64,000 nucleotides of DNA from an uncultured Spirochaetaceae bacterium (GCA_902789325.1 CADANN010000002.1:1-64000); one strand, 5' to 3'; shown: positions 43,230-53,562, counted from the first letter of the stretch. Numbers and translations: made by a program. The notes: a model not told the origin generated them from the sequence alone.

Positions 43230-44186
43230 TTAATTTTCTGACATTTTCTGCAGGGCTCCAGGGTGATTTACCTGAATCTTAAGGGCTTTACGCCACTCAG
43301 AACGGGCCTTCACAATATTACCCTGCTTCTCATATATTACACCAATTCCATAATGTGCGTCAGCAGAATTTTCGTTTTTTTTCAAAACATTATCAAATTC
43401 TGCCTGTGCAGCTTCATAATCTTCTTTATCTATATATATAGTTCCAAGAAGATTTTCACTTTTTATTATTATATCTTCATTATCGCTATTTTTAACGATT
43501 CTGAATAGATATTGTTCTGCAGCATTAAGTTCTTTTGCCTTATAATACTGTTCGGCAATAGCTAAAAGCAGTGTATCTGACTCACGTACAAGAAGAGCCT
43601 CTGTAAAGGCCGCAATGCTTTCCATTGTCATTCCAAGTGAAGCATAACTAAGGCCAAGATATTCAGCTATATCATCTGCTTCATATCCATTTTCTTTTGC
43701 AAGCAACAGATATTTTACTGCTAAATCTGCATAGTAATGAGTTGTAATTGTGTTCTTATAAAAATAGGCACGCCCCAGCATATACTGGAGCTGTGGAATA
43801 AGAGATTTGTCTGCCTCATAAAGGGCAATTCGAATATTATTTATACAGTCATCAAGATAAGACTGTGCCTGCTGTGTATCTGTCTGAGATTGTGCAAGAA
43901 AAAAGCATGCATAACTGTAGTATGTAAGGGCTGTATTATTATATGTATCATTCTGAAGAAAGGCCTTTGAAAGTTCGTAGACTTTCTGATAATCGTATTC
44001 TGACCAGGCTTCTTTTATTGTTTTTATTGAGATTCTACCAGACTGATATTTTTTGATTCCCCAAATTGTAGTTAAGGTAATTGCAGATAAAGCGATAACA
44101 ACCAGCCCTGCGCGAATAGAATTGCGCAGAAAATGACTTTTCTTTTTAGCGTAGCTGCTGTTTTCAATATTGTAATTCGCTTTCAC
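43230..44186 (-). CDS. Membrane-anchored TPR protein
   Basis: A GTG at 44186 is chosen, giving 318 residues. An open frame reaching 44297 would overlap the RNase P RNA gene and add an unlikely N-terminus. A transmembrane helix (RAGLVVIALSAITLTTIWGI) near residue 25 is followed by at least four tetratricopeptide repeats (for example YEAAQAEFDNVLKKNENSAD then HYGIGVIYEKQGNIVKARSE). It is probably anchored in the inner membrane with periplasmic TPRs. Position between rnpB and mreB is the same, from memory, in other treponemes, which suggests a cell-envelope role. The partner is unknown. Confidence 0.8.
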   Translation of the reverse strand: MKANYNIENSSYAKKKSHFLRNSIRAGLVVIALSAITLTTIWGIKKYQSGRISIKTIKEAWSEYDYQKVYELSKAFLQNDTYNNTALTYYSYACFFLAQSQTDTQQAQSYLDDCINNIRIALYEADKSLIPQLQYMLGRAYFYKNTITTHYYADLAVKYLLLAKENGYEADDIAEYLGLSYASLGMTMESIAAFTEALLVRESDTLLLAIAEQYYKAKELNAAEQYLFRIVKNSDNEDIIIKSENLLGTIYIDKEDYEAAQAEFDNVLKKNENSADAHYGIGVIYEKQGNIVKARSEWRKALKIQVNHPGALQKMSEN

Positions 44187-44228
44187 TTCCCCACCACTTT
44201 TACAATACTTTTTTATAATTATAAAAAA

Positions 44229-44662
44229 ACAGATGGAACGGTAAGCCGGGTTCTGTTCTCCACTTTTCTGTAAAAACAAAAAAGCAGGCATAACCATCTA
44301 TCCGCACTGAATGTTACCATTCAGCTCCAGCGATTTACCCGCAGTATTGCTCGGAATAACATAACTGCTGCTTAATCTTGCTCCGAATGAGGTTTACAAG
44401 CCAGCCCTGTTACCAGAACTGCGGTAGTCTCTTACACTGCCTTTTCACCCTTACCTGATCGTACGCAAGCGCAAAATCAGGCGGTACAATTTCTGTTGCA
44501 CTATCTGTCACTCACTGGGCTATACAGAACTACAAGAAGTAGAACTATAGCTGCCAGTTTGTGCCCGGTTATTACCCGGCATTCTTTCCGAAGGAGCCCG
44601 GACTTTCTCTCATTACAAGCCGCTGTCATCAGCAGCCTGTACCACGGTTATATTCCATCTGT
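44229..44662 (-). ncRNA. rnpB: RNase P RNA
   Basis: On the minus strand the 5' region contains GAGAGAAAGTCCGGGCTCC (conserved CR-I) and the 3' region contains ACAGAACCCGGCTTA (conserved CR-V). The ends pair as ACAGATGGAA (5', at 44662-44653) with TTCCATCTGT (3', at 44238-44229), the P1 helix, which fixes both ends to give about 434 nt. A T-run follows the 3' end and may terminate transcription. It is the catalytic RNA that matures tRNA 5' ends. It lies between the zinc-ribbon gene and the TPR gene on the same strand. Confidence 0.95.
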
Positions 44663-44690
44663 TATTAAAAACAAATTAGTTGACGAGGGG

Positions 44691-45668
44691 TTACTCTTCA
44701 TCCTCGTTATCATCATCTTCGTCGTCTGAATCTTCATCGTCTTCGTCTTCAGCATCTTCTGAATCTTCATCATCGATTTCGTCTTCATCGTCGAATTCTG
44801 ACTTGATTTCTTCGTCTTCGTCTTCTCTTTCTTCTGAATCTTCATCTTCGAAGTCTTCATCGAGACCTGCAAGGCTACCTGCAACACCCATGTCAAAGTA
44901 GTCTTCCTGCTGATCTTCGCTTACTTCTTCGTAATAAAGGATACGGCTGCAGTATGGACAGAAGTTGATATCTTCACCTTCGCGAACTTCGTTTGCAAAG
45001 TTTGCAGGAAGAATCATATGACAACCTGAACATACACCGTTGCGAACAGATACAATACCTTCTGAATTGCGCTGAATGATTCTCTGGAACTTGAAGAGGA
45101 TTTCCTGTGCTTTAAGTTCAGCATTTTCTTCAGCTGAATAAATCATATTGATGTTCTTTGTAACTTTGTCTTCTTCTACCTTGAGCTTAGCAAGCTTTTC
45201 ATCGTAAGAAGTAAGTTCTTTGTTCAAAGAATCGCGGCTTGAATTAAGTTCGCTTTCCTGGAATTTGATAAGTTCTTCAGAGTTCTTAAGTCTTTCGTTG
45301 AGTTCTGCAAGGTCTTTTTCTTCGTGCTGAAGATCTTTACGAACCTGCTCCTCAAGAAGTTTTGCCTCTGTAATCTGTTTTTCGAGGGCTTCGTATTCTC
45401 GATGAGTTGTAGAGTTAGCAACACCTTTTTCGCCTTCTTCACGAGACTTAACTGCTTCTTCGAGCTGAGCCTTAAGCTGTGTTACTTTTTCCTGAGTTGC
45501 ATCATAATTAGATTTCTGCTCAATAAATTCTTTCTGAGTTTTAGCAAGCAGATCTTCCTGATTGCTGAGCTGTTTTGGAGCATCGCTCTTTTTTCCTTCC
45601 AGCTCGTATTTCTGTACGAGAATCTCCTGCAAAGATTTAAGATTCTCAAAAACTTCTGTTGTTACCAT
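44691..45668 (-). CDS. Coiled-coil C4-type zinc-ribbon protein with acidic tail
   Basis: A 325-residue protein: a long antiparallel coiled coil (residues 1-180), then a C4 zinc ribbon (CSGCHMILPANF to FCPYCSRIL), as in the CT398/DUF164 zinc-ribbon family. It ends in about 75 residues that are almost all Asp, Glu and Ser. The family is thought to act in nucleic-acid or flagellar/secretion contexts, without a settled function. The acidic tail is longer than I expect for the family and is encoded by low-complexity GAT/GAA repeats. It follows rpoD by 47 nt. Confidence 0.8.
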   Translation of the reverse strand: MVTTEVFENLKSLQEILVQKYELEGKKSDAPKQLSNQEDLLAKTQKEFIEQKSNYDATQEKVTQLKAQLEEAVKSREEGEKGVANSTTHREYEALEKQITEAKLLEEQVRKDLQHEEKDLAELNERLKNSEELIKFQESELNSSRDSLNKELTSYDEKLAKLKVEEDKVTKNINMIYSAEENAELKAQEILFKFQRIIQRNSEGIVSVRNGVCSGCHMILPANFANEVREGEDINFCPYCSRILYYEEVSEDQQEDYFDMGVAGSLAGLDEDFEDEDSEEREDEDEEIKSEFDDEDEIDDEDSEDAEDEDDEDSDDEDDDNEDEE

Positions 45669-45715
45669 TATGGTTCCTCAATAAAAAATATCTAGTTATT
45701 TTATAACAAATTTTG

Positions 45716-47605
45716 TTAAGTTTCAATATAATCACGCAGACCGTTAGCGCGGCGTGGGTGACGAAGTCTTCTCAAAGCCTTTGCTTCAATCTGACGGATA
45801 CGTTCACGTGTTACATCAAAGTAAAGACCAACCTCTTCCAAAGTAAGAGAATAACCGTCTTCAAGACCAAAGCGCATCTTAAGAACTTCCTGCTCACGTG
45901 GTGGCAGTGTGTTCAAAACAGTACGCAACTGTTCCTGAAGCAAAGTAAAGGCAGTCTGTGTTGCTGGATTCTCTACTTCCTTGTCTTCGATGAAGTCTCC
46001 CAAGATTGAGTCTTCTTCCTCACCGATTGGAGTTTCAAGAGAAATTGGCTCGCGGGCAACATTCTTAACCTGCTTTACACGTGCCAATGGCCAGCCAAGC
46101 TGTTGTGCAATCTCGTCATCTGTTGGTTCACGACCAAGCTTCTGCATAAGCTGACGACTTTCGCGAACAACCTTATTAATCTGTTCAATCATATGAACAG
46201 GAACACGGATTGTACGAGCCTGGTCAGAAATTGAACGTGTAATAGCCTGACGAATCCACCAGGTAGCGTATGTAGAAAACTTAAATCCCTTGCGGTATTC
46301 AAACTTTTCTACGGCTTTAATCAAACCAATGTTTCCTTCCTGAACAAGGTCAAAGAAGTGAAGACCACGGTTTGTATATTTCTTAGCGATAGAAACTACA
46401 AGGCGAAGGTTAGCGTTGATAAGGCGGTTCTTAGCCTTTTCCATCATCAAACGGCCGTATTCAATGTCTTTAGCCATCTTGAGAATCTGTTCAACATCGT
46501 TTTCGAATTCAAATTCGAGTTTATGGAGCTTTCTTTCAATCTTCTGAATCTGAGTGTAAATCTCGCGGATTTCATCAGCACTCATATTCAATTCCTGTTC
46601 AAGCTTTGTTGCCTGTGAACGGATTGAAATTTTACGACCAAGACTGCGAAGTTCTGAAGGGTTCGAGATACGAAGTTCCTTCATCTTCTTTTCCTGTTTC
46701 TGATGATAGTCTTCAATCTTTATTGTAGCATCACGATATTTCTGAGTGAACTTTTCAAGTTCTTCAGTCTGAATATCAACCTTCTGGAGTTCTGGAATAA
46801 TTTTCTTACGGAGTTCAACAAGCTGTGGATTATCAAAAATTGCACTAGACTGCTCAGCTTCAAAAAGCTGCTTCTTAAGAGCCATATACTGCTTCATTTC
46901 TGGGAGGACAGGTTTAATGTGTTCACCATAGAAGCTCTTGAGACGGCGTTTATCTGCCATTTCTTCATTGATTTCTTTACGTGTTTTTCCAGGCTCGTGG
47001 ATATCTATGCGGGTAAAAGCCTTCTGTGCAATTGCGAAAAATTCCGGAATCATAATTCCAGAGCTTTTGATTACATCTTTAATAATATTGTTACCCTGCT
47101 CCATTGTCTTAGAAAGTTCAACTTCCTGCTCAGCAGTAAGAAGATTTTCCTTACCAATTTCGCGGAGGTAAAGACGAATCGGGTCATCTACGCTGGAATC
47201 TTTATCTGAATTAACGAGACGATTTTTTGATGCGGCGAGCTTCTTTTCTGCCTGTTCGATTTCGGCAGTTTCATCATCGCCACCAACGTCATCATCCTCG
47301 TCATCAAGCATGATTCCGTCATCATCTTCGTCGTCTACCAGTTCATCTTCCGGCACATCATCTACACCGACAATGTCTGTTTCAACAGGTTCTCTGTTAA
47401 TATCTTTCAGTTGCTTGAGAACAGGTTCCATCAATTCGTCTGAATTAACAAATTCCTGTCCGAGATATTCAATTACATCATCCCATGTAATGAACCGTTT
47501 TGATTTTGCAAACTCAACCAGTTTAGCTATTGCAGGGTTGCTCATTACCAGAGCTTCGCTGCTTTTTTCGTCCATAGAAGTATTCACTACTTTTTCCCTA
47601 AGCAT
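45716..47605 (-). CDS. rpoD: Primary sigma factor RpoD
   Basis: A 629-residue sigma-70. Region 1.1 is followed by a very acidic segment ([16 protein letters not shown] near 95-115). Region 1.2 has [20 protein letters not shown], region 2 has [20 protein letters not shown] and [13 protein letters not shown], and region 4 has [15 protein letters not shown] and [20 protein letters not shown]. It directs RNA polymerase to housekeeping promoters of the TTGACA/TATAAT type seen in this window. The start overlaps dnaG by 19 nt; an internal ATG at 47575 is an alternative. Confidence 0.97.
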   Translation of the reverse strand: MLREKVVNTSMDEKSSEALVMSNPAIAKLVEFAKSKRFITWDDVIEYLGQEFVNSDELMEPVLKQLKDINREPVETDIVGVDDVPEDELVDDEDDDGIMLDDEDDDVGGDDETAEIEQAEKKLAASKNRLVNSDKDSSVDDPIRLYLREIGKENLLTAEQEVELSKTMEQGNNIIKDVIKSSGIMIPEFFAIAQKAFTRIDIHEPGKTRKEINEEMADKRRLKSFYGEHIKPVLPEMKQYMALKKQLFEAEQSSAIFDNPQLVELRKKIIPELQKVDIQTEELEKFTQKYRDATIKIEDYHQKQEKKMKELRISNPSELRSLGRKISIRSQATKLEQELNMSADEIREIYTQIQKIERKLHKLEFEFENDVEQILKMAKDIEYGRLMMEKAKNRLINANLRLVVSIAKKYTNRGLHFFDLVQEGNIGLIKAVEKFEYRKGFKFSTYATWWIRQAITRSISDQARTIRVPVHMIEQINKVVRESRQLMQKLGREPTDDEIAQQLGWPLARVKQVKNVAREPISLETPIGEEEDSILGDFIEDKEVENPATQTAFTLLQEQLRTVLNTLPPREQEVLKMRFGLEDGYSLTLEEVGLYFDVTRERIRQIEAKALRRLRHPRRANGLRDYIET

Positions 47606-49404
47606 TGTACCTGCTTATCAAGTTCCAGTTTTTCGGCCAGAAGTGCATTTAATTGATTCTGATCATCTTGGGTTACTACAGTATATTCTCGGATTCGCTG
47701 CAATAATTTATTACGCTGGGCATCAAGTTTGTTTCTTTTTACCAAATTTACCGTGTCTTGGACTATGACACTTACTTTTTCACTCTGATAGACACCAGAC
47801 GAAATAGATTCAGTTATAAGCCGAATCAGATTTTCATCATCACAACGACTAAGGATATCCCTTATAGTAAAGATTTTCTCAACAAAGCATTCTTCCAGTA
47901 CCTTATATAACTTTCTGGCTGCCGGATTAGTAAAATCTTGTTCAGTGAGCTTTGTGCGAAGAACCTCGAATTGGTTCAAGTCGGCGGTAACAGCAATTAA
48001 CCCTCTCAATTCAGCATCGAGCTTAACTTGTGTTCCTTGTTCTGTTTGATTATTATTTTGCCGGATATTCGCGCGTTCGCGGGCCTGACTACGATTATTA
48101 AAATCCCTTTTTACAGCCTCCGGTTTAAGATTGAATGCCTGGCTCAACTGTTCCAAGCATGATTCTTTTTGAATGTCAGACTGAAGCGCGTCCACATACT
48201 GAAAAAACTCCAGTGCAGCCTTTGTTTTACCCTCAGGAGTGTCCGTAGGGTATTTTTCACCTAGTCTAAATATCAAATAATCACTATCTAATATAGCGTT
48301 TTTAACCTGAGCAGTCAAGTTATCCGCACCGAATTTCAGCATAATTTCTGCAGGGTCTTTTCCGCCTTTTAATCTGATGATTTTTACTGTAAGGTCGTGT
48401 TCGCGGCAAAGCTTTATCGCCTTCCACGTAGCCTGCATGCCCGCGCCATCCGAATCAAAGGAAAGATAAACAGTACCACCCGCAACAAAGCCGGAAATCA
48501 TTTTTATATGCTCTTCTGTGAGCGCTGTTCCAAGAGTCGCAACTGCATAATCCAGCCCACACTGATGATATGCAATTACATCCATATTTCCTTCGCAGAA
48601 GATAATTGATTTTTTTTCACGGATAGAATTCTTTGCAAAGCTGAAACCAAACAAAGTTTCGCGCTTTTTGAATTGAGGAAGGTCACCGGAATTAAGATAC
48701 TTTCTCTGAGATTCATCTGCAGGAGGAATTACACGCCCGCCGAAAGCAACAACCTGCCCTCTGCGGTTAAAAATCGGAAACATCAGACGGTCCGAGAAAA
48801 ATGAATATTCCGGGTATTTCTGACTAAAAAGTCCTGACTTAGCAAGAAATTCTGCACTGAAATTCTTACTTCTCAAAAACTGAAAAAGCCATCTGCGGTC
48901 AGCAGGCGCATAACCAAGTTTAAACTTTTCGATTGTTTCTTTTGTGAGTCCGCGTTTACTTACGTACTCAAGCGCTTTCTGCCCCTGAGGAGTTTCCATC
49001 AAAAAATAATGGAACATTGAAGCGGTACGTTCGTAAAGTTCAATATATTGTTCGGCTTCGTTAGTTTTCTGTTTATTTGGATCTGGTTTATAACCATCCT
49101 GATATTTGATTTGAATGCCAGCTTTTTTCGCAAGGGCTTCAAGAGTGTCTGGATAGGAAAGCTTTTCCATCTCCATTATAAAATTTACAACATTGCCGCC
49201 CTTATGACAGCCAAAGCAGTGATAAAACTTTTTGTCTGCATCGACATGAAACGAGGCTGTTTTTTCTCCATGAAAGGGACAGCAGCCCCACCAGTCGTTT
49301 GCACCGCGGCGCTCGAGCTTTGTATACTCACCTACAGTTGCAACAATATCTGTTGTATTGAGGATTGCTTCAATTGTTTCATTTGAAATAAAACCGCCAG
49401 CCAC
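47587..49404 (-). CDS. dnaG: DNA primase DnaG
   Basis: A 605-residue primase: N-terminal CHC2 zinc finger ([14 protein letters not shown], then [13 protein letters not shown]), catalytic core with [15 protein letters not shown] and the TOPRIM acidic motifs ([30 protein letters not shown]), and a helical C-terminal helicase-binding region. It makes RNA primers for replication. The dnaG-rpoD order is the classical macromolecular-synthesis operon arrangement. Confidence 0.97.
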   Translation of the reverse strand: MAGGFISNETIEAILNTTDIVATVGEYTKLERRGANDWWGCCPFHGEKTASFHVDADKKFYHCFGCHKGGNVVNFIMEMEKLSYPDTLEALAKKAGIQIKYQDGYKPDPNKQKTNEAEQYIELYERTASMFHYFLMETPQGQKALEYVSKRGLTKETIEKFKLGYAPADRRWLFQFLRSKNFSAEFLAKSGLFSQKYPEYSFFSDRLMFPIFNRRGQVVAFGGRVIPPADESQRKYLNSGDLPQFKKRETLFGFSFAKNSIREKKSIIFCEGNMDVIAYHQCGLDYAVATLGTALTEEHIKMISGFVAGGTVYLSFDSDGAGMQATWKAIKLCREHDLTVKIIRLKGGKDPAEIMLKFGADNLTAQVKNAILDSDYLIFRLGEKYPTDTPEGKTKAALEFFQYVDALQSDIQKESCLEQLSQAFNLKPEAVKRDFNNRSQARERANIRQNNNQTEQGTQVKLDAELRGLIAVTADLNQFEVLRTKLTEQDFTNPAARKLYKVLEECFVEKIFTIRDILSRCDDENLIRLITESISSGVYQSEKVSVIVQDTVNLVKRNKLDAQRNKLLQRIREYTVVTQDDQNQLNALLAEKLELDKQVQCLGKK

Positions 49405-49415
49405 TTTTACCTGCC

Positions 49416-50477
49416 CTATTTTTTATTTGATTTTGTATAGAGATTGTGGCTCTGAACATGCTCATCAAAATTAGTTGTAAAAATATGTTTTCCAGCAGCA
49501 GGATCTACAATCTGGAAAAAGTAATAATTTGTTTTTGGAGTGTCTGCACTTGCACGAAGAGCTACCATGCCAGGATTTGAAATTGGTCCTGGAGGAAGAC
49601 CTGCCCACTTATATGTGTTATATGGATTGTCGATTTTTGTATCTTCAATAAGGATTCGCTCCGGATGAGGACGACCTTCAATTTCTGTGAGAATATATTC
49701 AACAGTAGCACAAGAATAAAGCCCAATATTTCTGCGGAGACGGTTTTTGAAAACACTTGCTATAAGAGGAGCTTCAGATTCAATACGATATTCGCGTTCA
49801 ACAATTGAAGCAAGAATTACAGCCTGATACAAATCTGCTGCATTCATAGCTGCTAAAGTTGGAATCTCCTGAATTTTTGCATAAAAGTTTTCTATCATGA
49901 TTTTTGCAACAGATTCGGCTGTCATTCCTACAGTCAAAAAATATGTATCAGGGAAAAGAAAGCCTTCGCAAGATTCACCGGCAATGCCATTTTTTTCAGC
50001 AAAATCTGCGCTCTTACAAACTGCAATAAATTCTTTTGCTGAGCAGATACGATTTTCTTCTAGTTCAGCTGCAATTTTAGAAATTGTAAGTCCTTCAGGT
50101 AAAGAAACCTTAATATATTCCTGTTGTCCGGAAGCAAGAATACTCTGAATCTGAATAATATTCATAGAAGGACTGATATAATAAATGCCGCTTCTAAGTA
50201 CAAAGGCTTCTTCATCAGAAGCTCTAAAAAGAACTTTCTTTAACGAAGGATAACGCGCAACATAATAAAAAAGCTTTGCATTTCGAATAAGACCTTTTTC
50301 TTTTAAAAGAGAAGCTGCACCAGAAACTGACATTCCGCTTGGAATTTCAATACGAACAGACTCTTCTTTTGTAGAACTTACCGGAGCTTTTATGTTTTTG
50401 ATAAATGCAAAACCAGCCGCAGCCAGAAGAACAAGCAGAACAATAAAAGCAATAAAACCAATTAATCGTTTTTTCAT
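49416..50477 (-). CDS. mltG: Endolytic murein transglycosylase MltG
   Basis: A 353-residue YceG-like protein with an N-terminal transmembrane helix (GFIAFIVLLVLLAAAGFAFI), a LysM-like subdomain and the catalytic domain with the Glu in LASIVEREYRIESEAPLIAS, followed by YNTYKWAGLPPGPISNPG. It cleaves nascent glycan strands to set their length. It lies 11 nt before dnaG and overlaps the small upstream gene by 4 nt. Confidence 0.95.
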   Translation of the reverse strand: MKKRLIGFIAFIVLLVLLAAAGFAFIKNIKAPVSSTKEESVRIEIPSGMSVSGAASLLKEKGLIRNAKLFYYVARYPSLKKVLFRASDEEAFVLRSGIYYISPSMNIIQIQSILASGQQEYIKVSLPEGLTISKIAAELEENRICSAKEFIAVCKSADFAEKNGIAGESCEGFLFPDTYFLTVGMTAESVAKIMIENFYAKIQEIPTLAAMNAADLYQAVILASIVEREYRIESEAPLIASVFKNRLRRNIGLYSCATVEYILTEIEGRPHPERILIEDTKIDNPYNTYKWAGLPPGPISNPGMVALRASADTPKTNYYFFQIVDPAAGKHIFTTNFDEHVQSHNLYTKSNKK

Positions 50478-50665
50478 GAGTAAAATCTTTTAACCTCTTC
50501 GAGAGACATACAGTTGTAAATGGAATCTTCGAGTGTTTTATACAACAACTCAAGGCCTTCTGGTAATTCTTCCTGTTTTTGTCTGAGGTATTTTGCAAGA
50601 ACAAAAACCTCTTTTTTAGAAAACGAATAATCCAGAATAGTTATATCTTCATTATCGACTATCAT
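50474..50665 (-). CDS. Small hypothetical protein coupled to mltG
   Basis: A 63-residue acidic, helical protein. It overlaps both neighbours by 4 nt (ATGA type), which argues that it is real and translated. No family was recognised; the sequence KKEVFVLAKYLRQKQEELPE suggests an amphipathic helix. Its conserved tight packing between the MBL-fold hydrolase gene and mltG suggests co-expression only. Confidence 0.65.
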   Translation of the reverse strand: MIVDNEDITILDYSFSKKEVFVLAKYLRQKQEELPEGLELLYKTLEDSIYNCMSLEEVKRFYS

Positions 50666-51594
50666 AAGACTATCTCTTGTGATTCCTTAGCCAGATAAAC
50701 TTCTATATCAGAATGATTTATATACTGAGCATACCAGCGGGCAGCTTCAAGTATTGAATTCAATTTTTTATCATCATAAGCAGGTTCATGATGGAAGAGA
50801 TAAACCTTTTTGATTCCCCAGTAAACCGCAAAATCAATTGCATAACAGAAAGAAGAATGGCCCCAGTTTTCCTTGCGATAAACTTCTTCGACAGTGTATT
50901 GTGAATCAATTACAATTACATCTGCATTACGGAAAACACCTTCGCCGTCTGTTGAATTCTGATAATCTGTAGTCTTTAATTCAACGTCGGTTGCATAAAC
51001 AAATTTCTTTCCGTCGTATTCAAAAGAAAATGCAAAAGCGTCTCCCGGATGGCGCATTTTATGTGAATTAACTTTTATGCCGTCAAGTTCAAACTCTTCA
51101 TCAACATAAATACGATTAAAGCCGATATTTCTTGCCAGAGTTTTTCCTACAGAAGGAGGACTATAAGGTTCTCTTACCTGATCCCAGAAATAATCTTCTG
51201 CATGGTCAAAATGTGTATAAAATTCAAAACGACAGTTAGGATTATAAGCATGATCAAAAAAAGGAAAGCCCTGAATATGATCCCAGTGAAAATGAGATAA
51301 AAATACGTGATATTTATCCGGGCATTTTCTGGCCTTACCCATTGCCCTTAGGCCGGTTCCACCATCGAGAATAATATGTGTATCGTTATTTACAAGTTCA
51401 ACACAGGCTGTATTACCGCCTGCTGTTCCGAAAATCCAGGATGGAAGTGATGCAACAAATTTTGCTCTGGTTTCCGCATTTTCCAGGTCTGAAGGTTTTG
51501 CGCGCTGAATAGCTGCCATGATTTTTGATTGAACCTGTTGCGGTGATATTGGTGTAGGAACAGAACCCCTTACACCCCAGAAATTGATTGTCAC
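50662..51594 (-). CDS. Metallo-beta-lactamase-fold hydrolase
   Basis: A 310-residue MBL-fold protein: the start INFWGVRGSVPTP, the zinc-ligand motif HFHWDHIQGFPFF, a later Asp in YATDVELKT, and a terminal His in LFHHEPAYDD. These features fit the phosphodiesterase-like group (similar to cyclic-nucleotide phosphodiesterase class III/RNase Z-like enzymes). The substrate is unknown. It heads the mltG-dnaG-rpoD block, and the two tRNA genes lie upstream of it. Confidence 0.85.
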   Translation of the reverse strand: MTINFWGVRGSVPTPISPQQVQSKIMAAIQRAKPSDLENAETRAKFVASLPSWIFGTAGGNTACVELVNNDTHIILDGGTGLRAMGKARKCPDKYHVFLSHFHWDHIQGFPFFDHAYNPNCRFEFYTHFDHAEDYFWDQVREPYSPPSVGKTLARNIGFNRIYVDEEFELDGIKVNSHKMRHPGDAFAFSFEYDGKKFVYATDVELKTTDYQNSTDGEGVFRNADVIVIDSQYTVEEVYRKENWGHSSFCYAIDFAVYWGIKKVYLFHHEPAYDDKKLNSILEAARWYAQYINHSDIEVYLAKESQEIVL

Positions 51595-51716
51595 TTTTCC
51601 CCCTCTATATTTTTGTAATAAAAAATATCTTTATAAATTTACCCCATTAGAGAACTTTTGTCAAAAGATTATGAGTAAAAATAAGAAAAAAATTGGATGC
51701 TAAAGGCTGGTTAAAT

Positions 51717-51742
51717 AAAAAAAGAGTTAGAAATCTAACTCT
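51717..51742 (-). terminator. Rho-independent terminator of the tRNA unit
   Basis: On the minus strand AGAGTTAG and CTAACTCT form an 8-bp stem with an ATTT loop, followed by a T-run. It lies 9 nt after tRNA-Tyr. Confidence 0.88.
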
Positions 51743-51751
51743 TGGAACGAC

Positions 51752-51833
51752 TGGGGAGTAGAGGACTCGAACCTCTGGAGACGTTAGTCGAGGGATTTAC
51801 AGTCCCTTGCAATTGCCGCTATGCGAACTCCCC
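51752..51833 (-). tRNA. tRNA-Tyr (GTA)
   Basis: A class II tRNA of 82 nt. Acceptor stem GGGGAGT pairs with ACTCCCC, the anticodon loop is CTGTAAA (anticodon GTA), a long variable arm is present, and the T arm is AGAGGTTCGAGTCCTCT. The discriminator is A and the CCA end is not encoded. Confidence 0.95.
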
Positions 51834-51838
51834 ATTTA

Positions 51839-51911
51839 AGCTGCCTGTAGGATTTGGACCCACGACCCCGAGATTACAAATCACGTGCTCTACCAGCTGA
51901 GCTAAGGCAGC
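51839..51911 (-). tRNA. tRNA-Thr (TGT)
   Basis: A 73-nt tRNA. Acceptor stem GCTGCCT pairs with AGGCAGC, the D arm contains AGCTCAGCTGGTAGAGC, the anticodon loop is TTTGTAA (anticodon TGT), and the T arm contains GTGGGTCCAAATCCTAC. CCA is not encoded. It lies 5 nt before tRNA-Tyr on the same transcript. Confidence 0.95.
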
Positions 51912-51959
51912 AGATTTATTTGGTTTGTTACGTTCGTTGTTGTGTCGAACGTGAGTCTT

Positions 51960-51988
51960 ATATTATAGATTTATTGAAAAAGTGTCAA
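51960..51988 (-). promoter_or_regulatory. Promoter of the tRNA-Thr/tRNA-Tyr unit
   Basis: On the minus strand TTGACA (51988-51983) is followed after 17 nt by TAATAT (51965-51960), or after 15 nt by TATAAT. Transcription would start near 51,953, right at a perfect 7-bp hairpin (ACGTTCG 51930-51936 with CGAACGT 51946-51952) in the precursor leader. The -35 box ends 2 nt from the glgA stop codon. Confidence 0.7.
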
Positions 51989-51990
51989 TA

Positions 51991-53562
51991 TCAATCTTTA
52001 TTATTTTTTAAAATTTCTTTAAAAAATGGCAGATATTTTTTCTGAATGACATTCTTCCAAAGATACTCGTGATGTACGCTGTATGCCCCACTCTTTACCA
52101 TACGGGCAATCTGGCTTGGACGAAGCATCTTGAGCATGATTGCTTCTGTAAGCTTTGCTGTGAGAACTCCGGCTGTATTGCTTTCATAAAGGAATCCGGT
52201 GCGACCATCTTCAATTTTGTTTAAGCCGCCGGTTCTGTGAGCGATTGGAACAGTTCCGTAAACCTGTGCAATAAAGTCTTCGAGTCCGCAAGGTTCAAAA
52301 AAGCTTGGAAGAACAATAAAGTCGCTTACAGCAGTTGCAAGACGAACAACTGTCTGATTATAGCCGTTCATAAAGGTAACACGGCCAGGATATTTTTCTG
52401 TAAGGCGAACAATATCAATTTCGAGACGAGGTTCCCCCTGCCCTGCAAAAATAAATCTTACATCAGGGAAATTTTCAAGAATAGCAGGAACTGCGGCTGT
52501 AAGAATTGAAATACCCTTTTGAGTTGTAATGCGTCCGTGATATGCAATATAGATTTCTTTTGTATACTCTGTTGAACAGTCAAGCTTGCCGTACTTTTTA
52601 ATTCCGCCAGCCTTAAAGTTATCTGTATTTACGATGTTCTGAACAAAGAATTTACGGCATTTGAGTTTTCCATCCAGATCATTTTTTTCCGGCTCAAATT
52701 CAAATGGCAGCTTTGAAGCATCTTTTGATACCGGATTATAGCGGTCAAAATCAAAACCGTTTGTAATTCCTTTGATTTCGATATTTCGGGCTGCAAAAAT
52801 TGGAGCAAGACCTTCTGTCTCTTCTGCATTTGCAGGATTCAAAAGTTCCTTTGCATAATTTTCTGAAACTGTAGTAAGGTATGCACCAGAAACCGATGCT
52901 ACAAGGAACGGCTCGACAGCGCGTCCGTTCATAGACTTTTCGAGTAAAGGTGTAGAAAGTCCTGTATACCAGGCAGCCTCACCAATACTTGTAAAGCTAT
53001 GATGATAGAATGGACCTGCGTTATGAATTGTAACTACAGAATTAGTCTTTTTGAAGGCTTTTGAATTAGCAATAAATGCCGGAAGCATGGCAGTAGATGC
53101 ATCCTGACAATGTAAGATTTCCGGAATGTCTGAACGTGAAATTAATGAACCGTAAGCACAGACAGCTTTCTGGAAAAGTACATCCAGATAAAGAGCATCT
53201 AAATGGCCGGTGCCTTTTTTATGAGATGGATTTATTTTTTCTTCATTTTCGGTATAGGTATAAATTGCTTCTTTTTCTGCAAACAAAGGATGATTGATAA
53301 GAACTACATCAAAGTTTGAAGTGCTCTTTGCAGTTGTGTAGGTTACTTTTTCGCGTCGACCGCAAAGTTCAATTTCTGCAGCGGTTTCTACCTCATTAAA
53401 TTCAAAAAGTGAATCTAAACAGGTGCATTTATATACCGGGATAAAAAGAGTTGTTTTGTGCTTAAGGTCTGAAAATTCCTTGCACAAAGAAAAGGTTACG
53501 TTTTTTACGCCGCCGGCTTCTGCGATTCCGGCACATTCCATACTGACAATCCAAATCTTCAT
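51991..53562 (-). CDS. glgA: Glycogen/starch synthase-like glycosyltransferase (GT5)
   Basis: A 523-residue GT5-type enzyme. The N-terminal domain has IWIVSMECAGIAEAGGVKNV and VVTIHNAGPFYHH. The C-terminal domain has YHGRITTQKGISILTAAVPA, RFIFAGQGEPRLE and the LPSFFEPCGLEDFIAQVYGT donor-binding stretch, then TGGLN. It would add glucose from ADP- or UDP-glucose to glycogen in the cytoplasm. In the first loop the usual KxGGL lysine is replaced (EAGGVKN), so donor binding may differ from the E. coli enzyme. No other glycogen genes are adjacent. Confidence 0.85.
   Translation of the reverse strand: MKIWIVSMECAGIAEAGGVKNVTFSLCKEFSDLKHKTTLFIPVYKCTCLDSLFEFNEVETAAEIELCGRREKVTYTTAKSTSNFDVVLINHPLFAEKEAIYTYTENEEKINPSHKKGTGHLDALYLDVLFQKAVCAYGSLISRSDIPEILHCQDASTAMLPAFIANSKAFKKTNSVVTIHNAGPFYHHSFTSIGEAAWYTGLSTPLLEKSMNGRAVEPFLVASVSGAYLTTVSENYAKELLNPANAEETEGLAPIFAARNIEIKGITNGFDFDRYNPVSKDASKLPFEFEPEKNDLDGKLKCRKFFVQNIVNTDNFKAGGIKKYGKLDCSTEYTKEIYIAYHGRITTQKGISILTAAVPAILENFPDVRFIFAGQGEPRLEIDIVRLTEKYPGRVTFMNGYNQTVVRLATAVSDFIVLPSFFEPCGLEDFIAQVYGTVPIAHRTGGLNKIEDGRTGFLYESNTAGVLTAKLTEAIMLKMLRPSQIARMVKSGAYSVHHEYLWKNVIQKKYLPFFKEILKNNKD

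Noticed and set aside
44271-44729. Short reading frames on the plus strand
   Set aside because: They overlap RNase P RNA and the acidic-tail codons of the zinc-ribbon gene.
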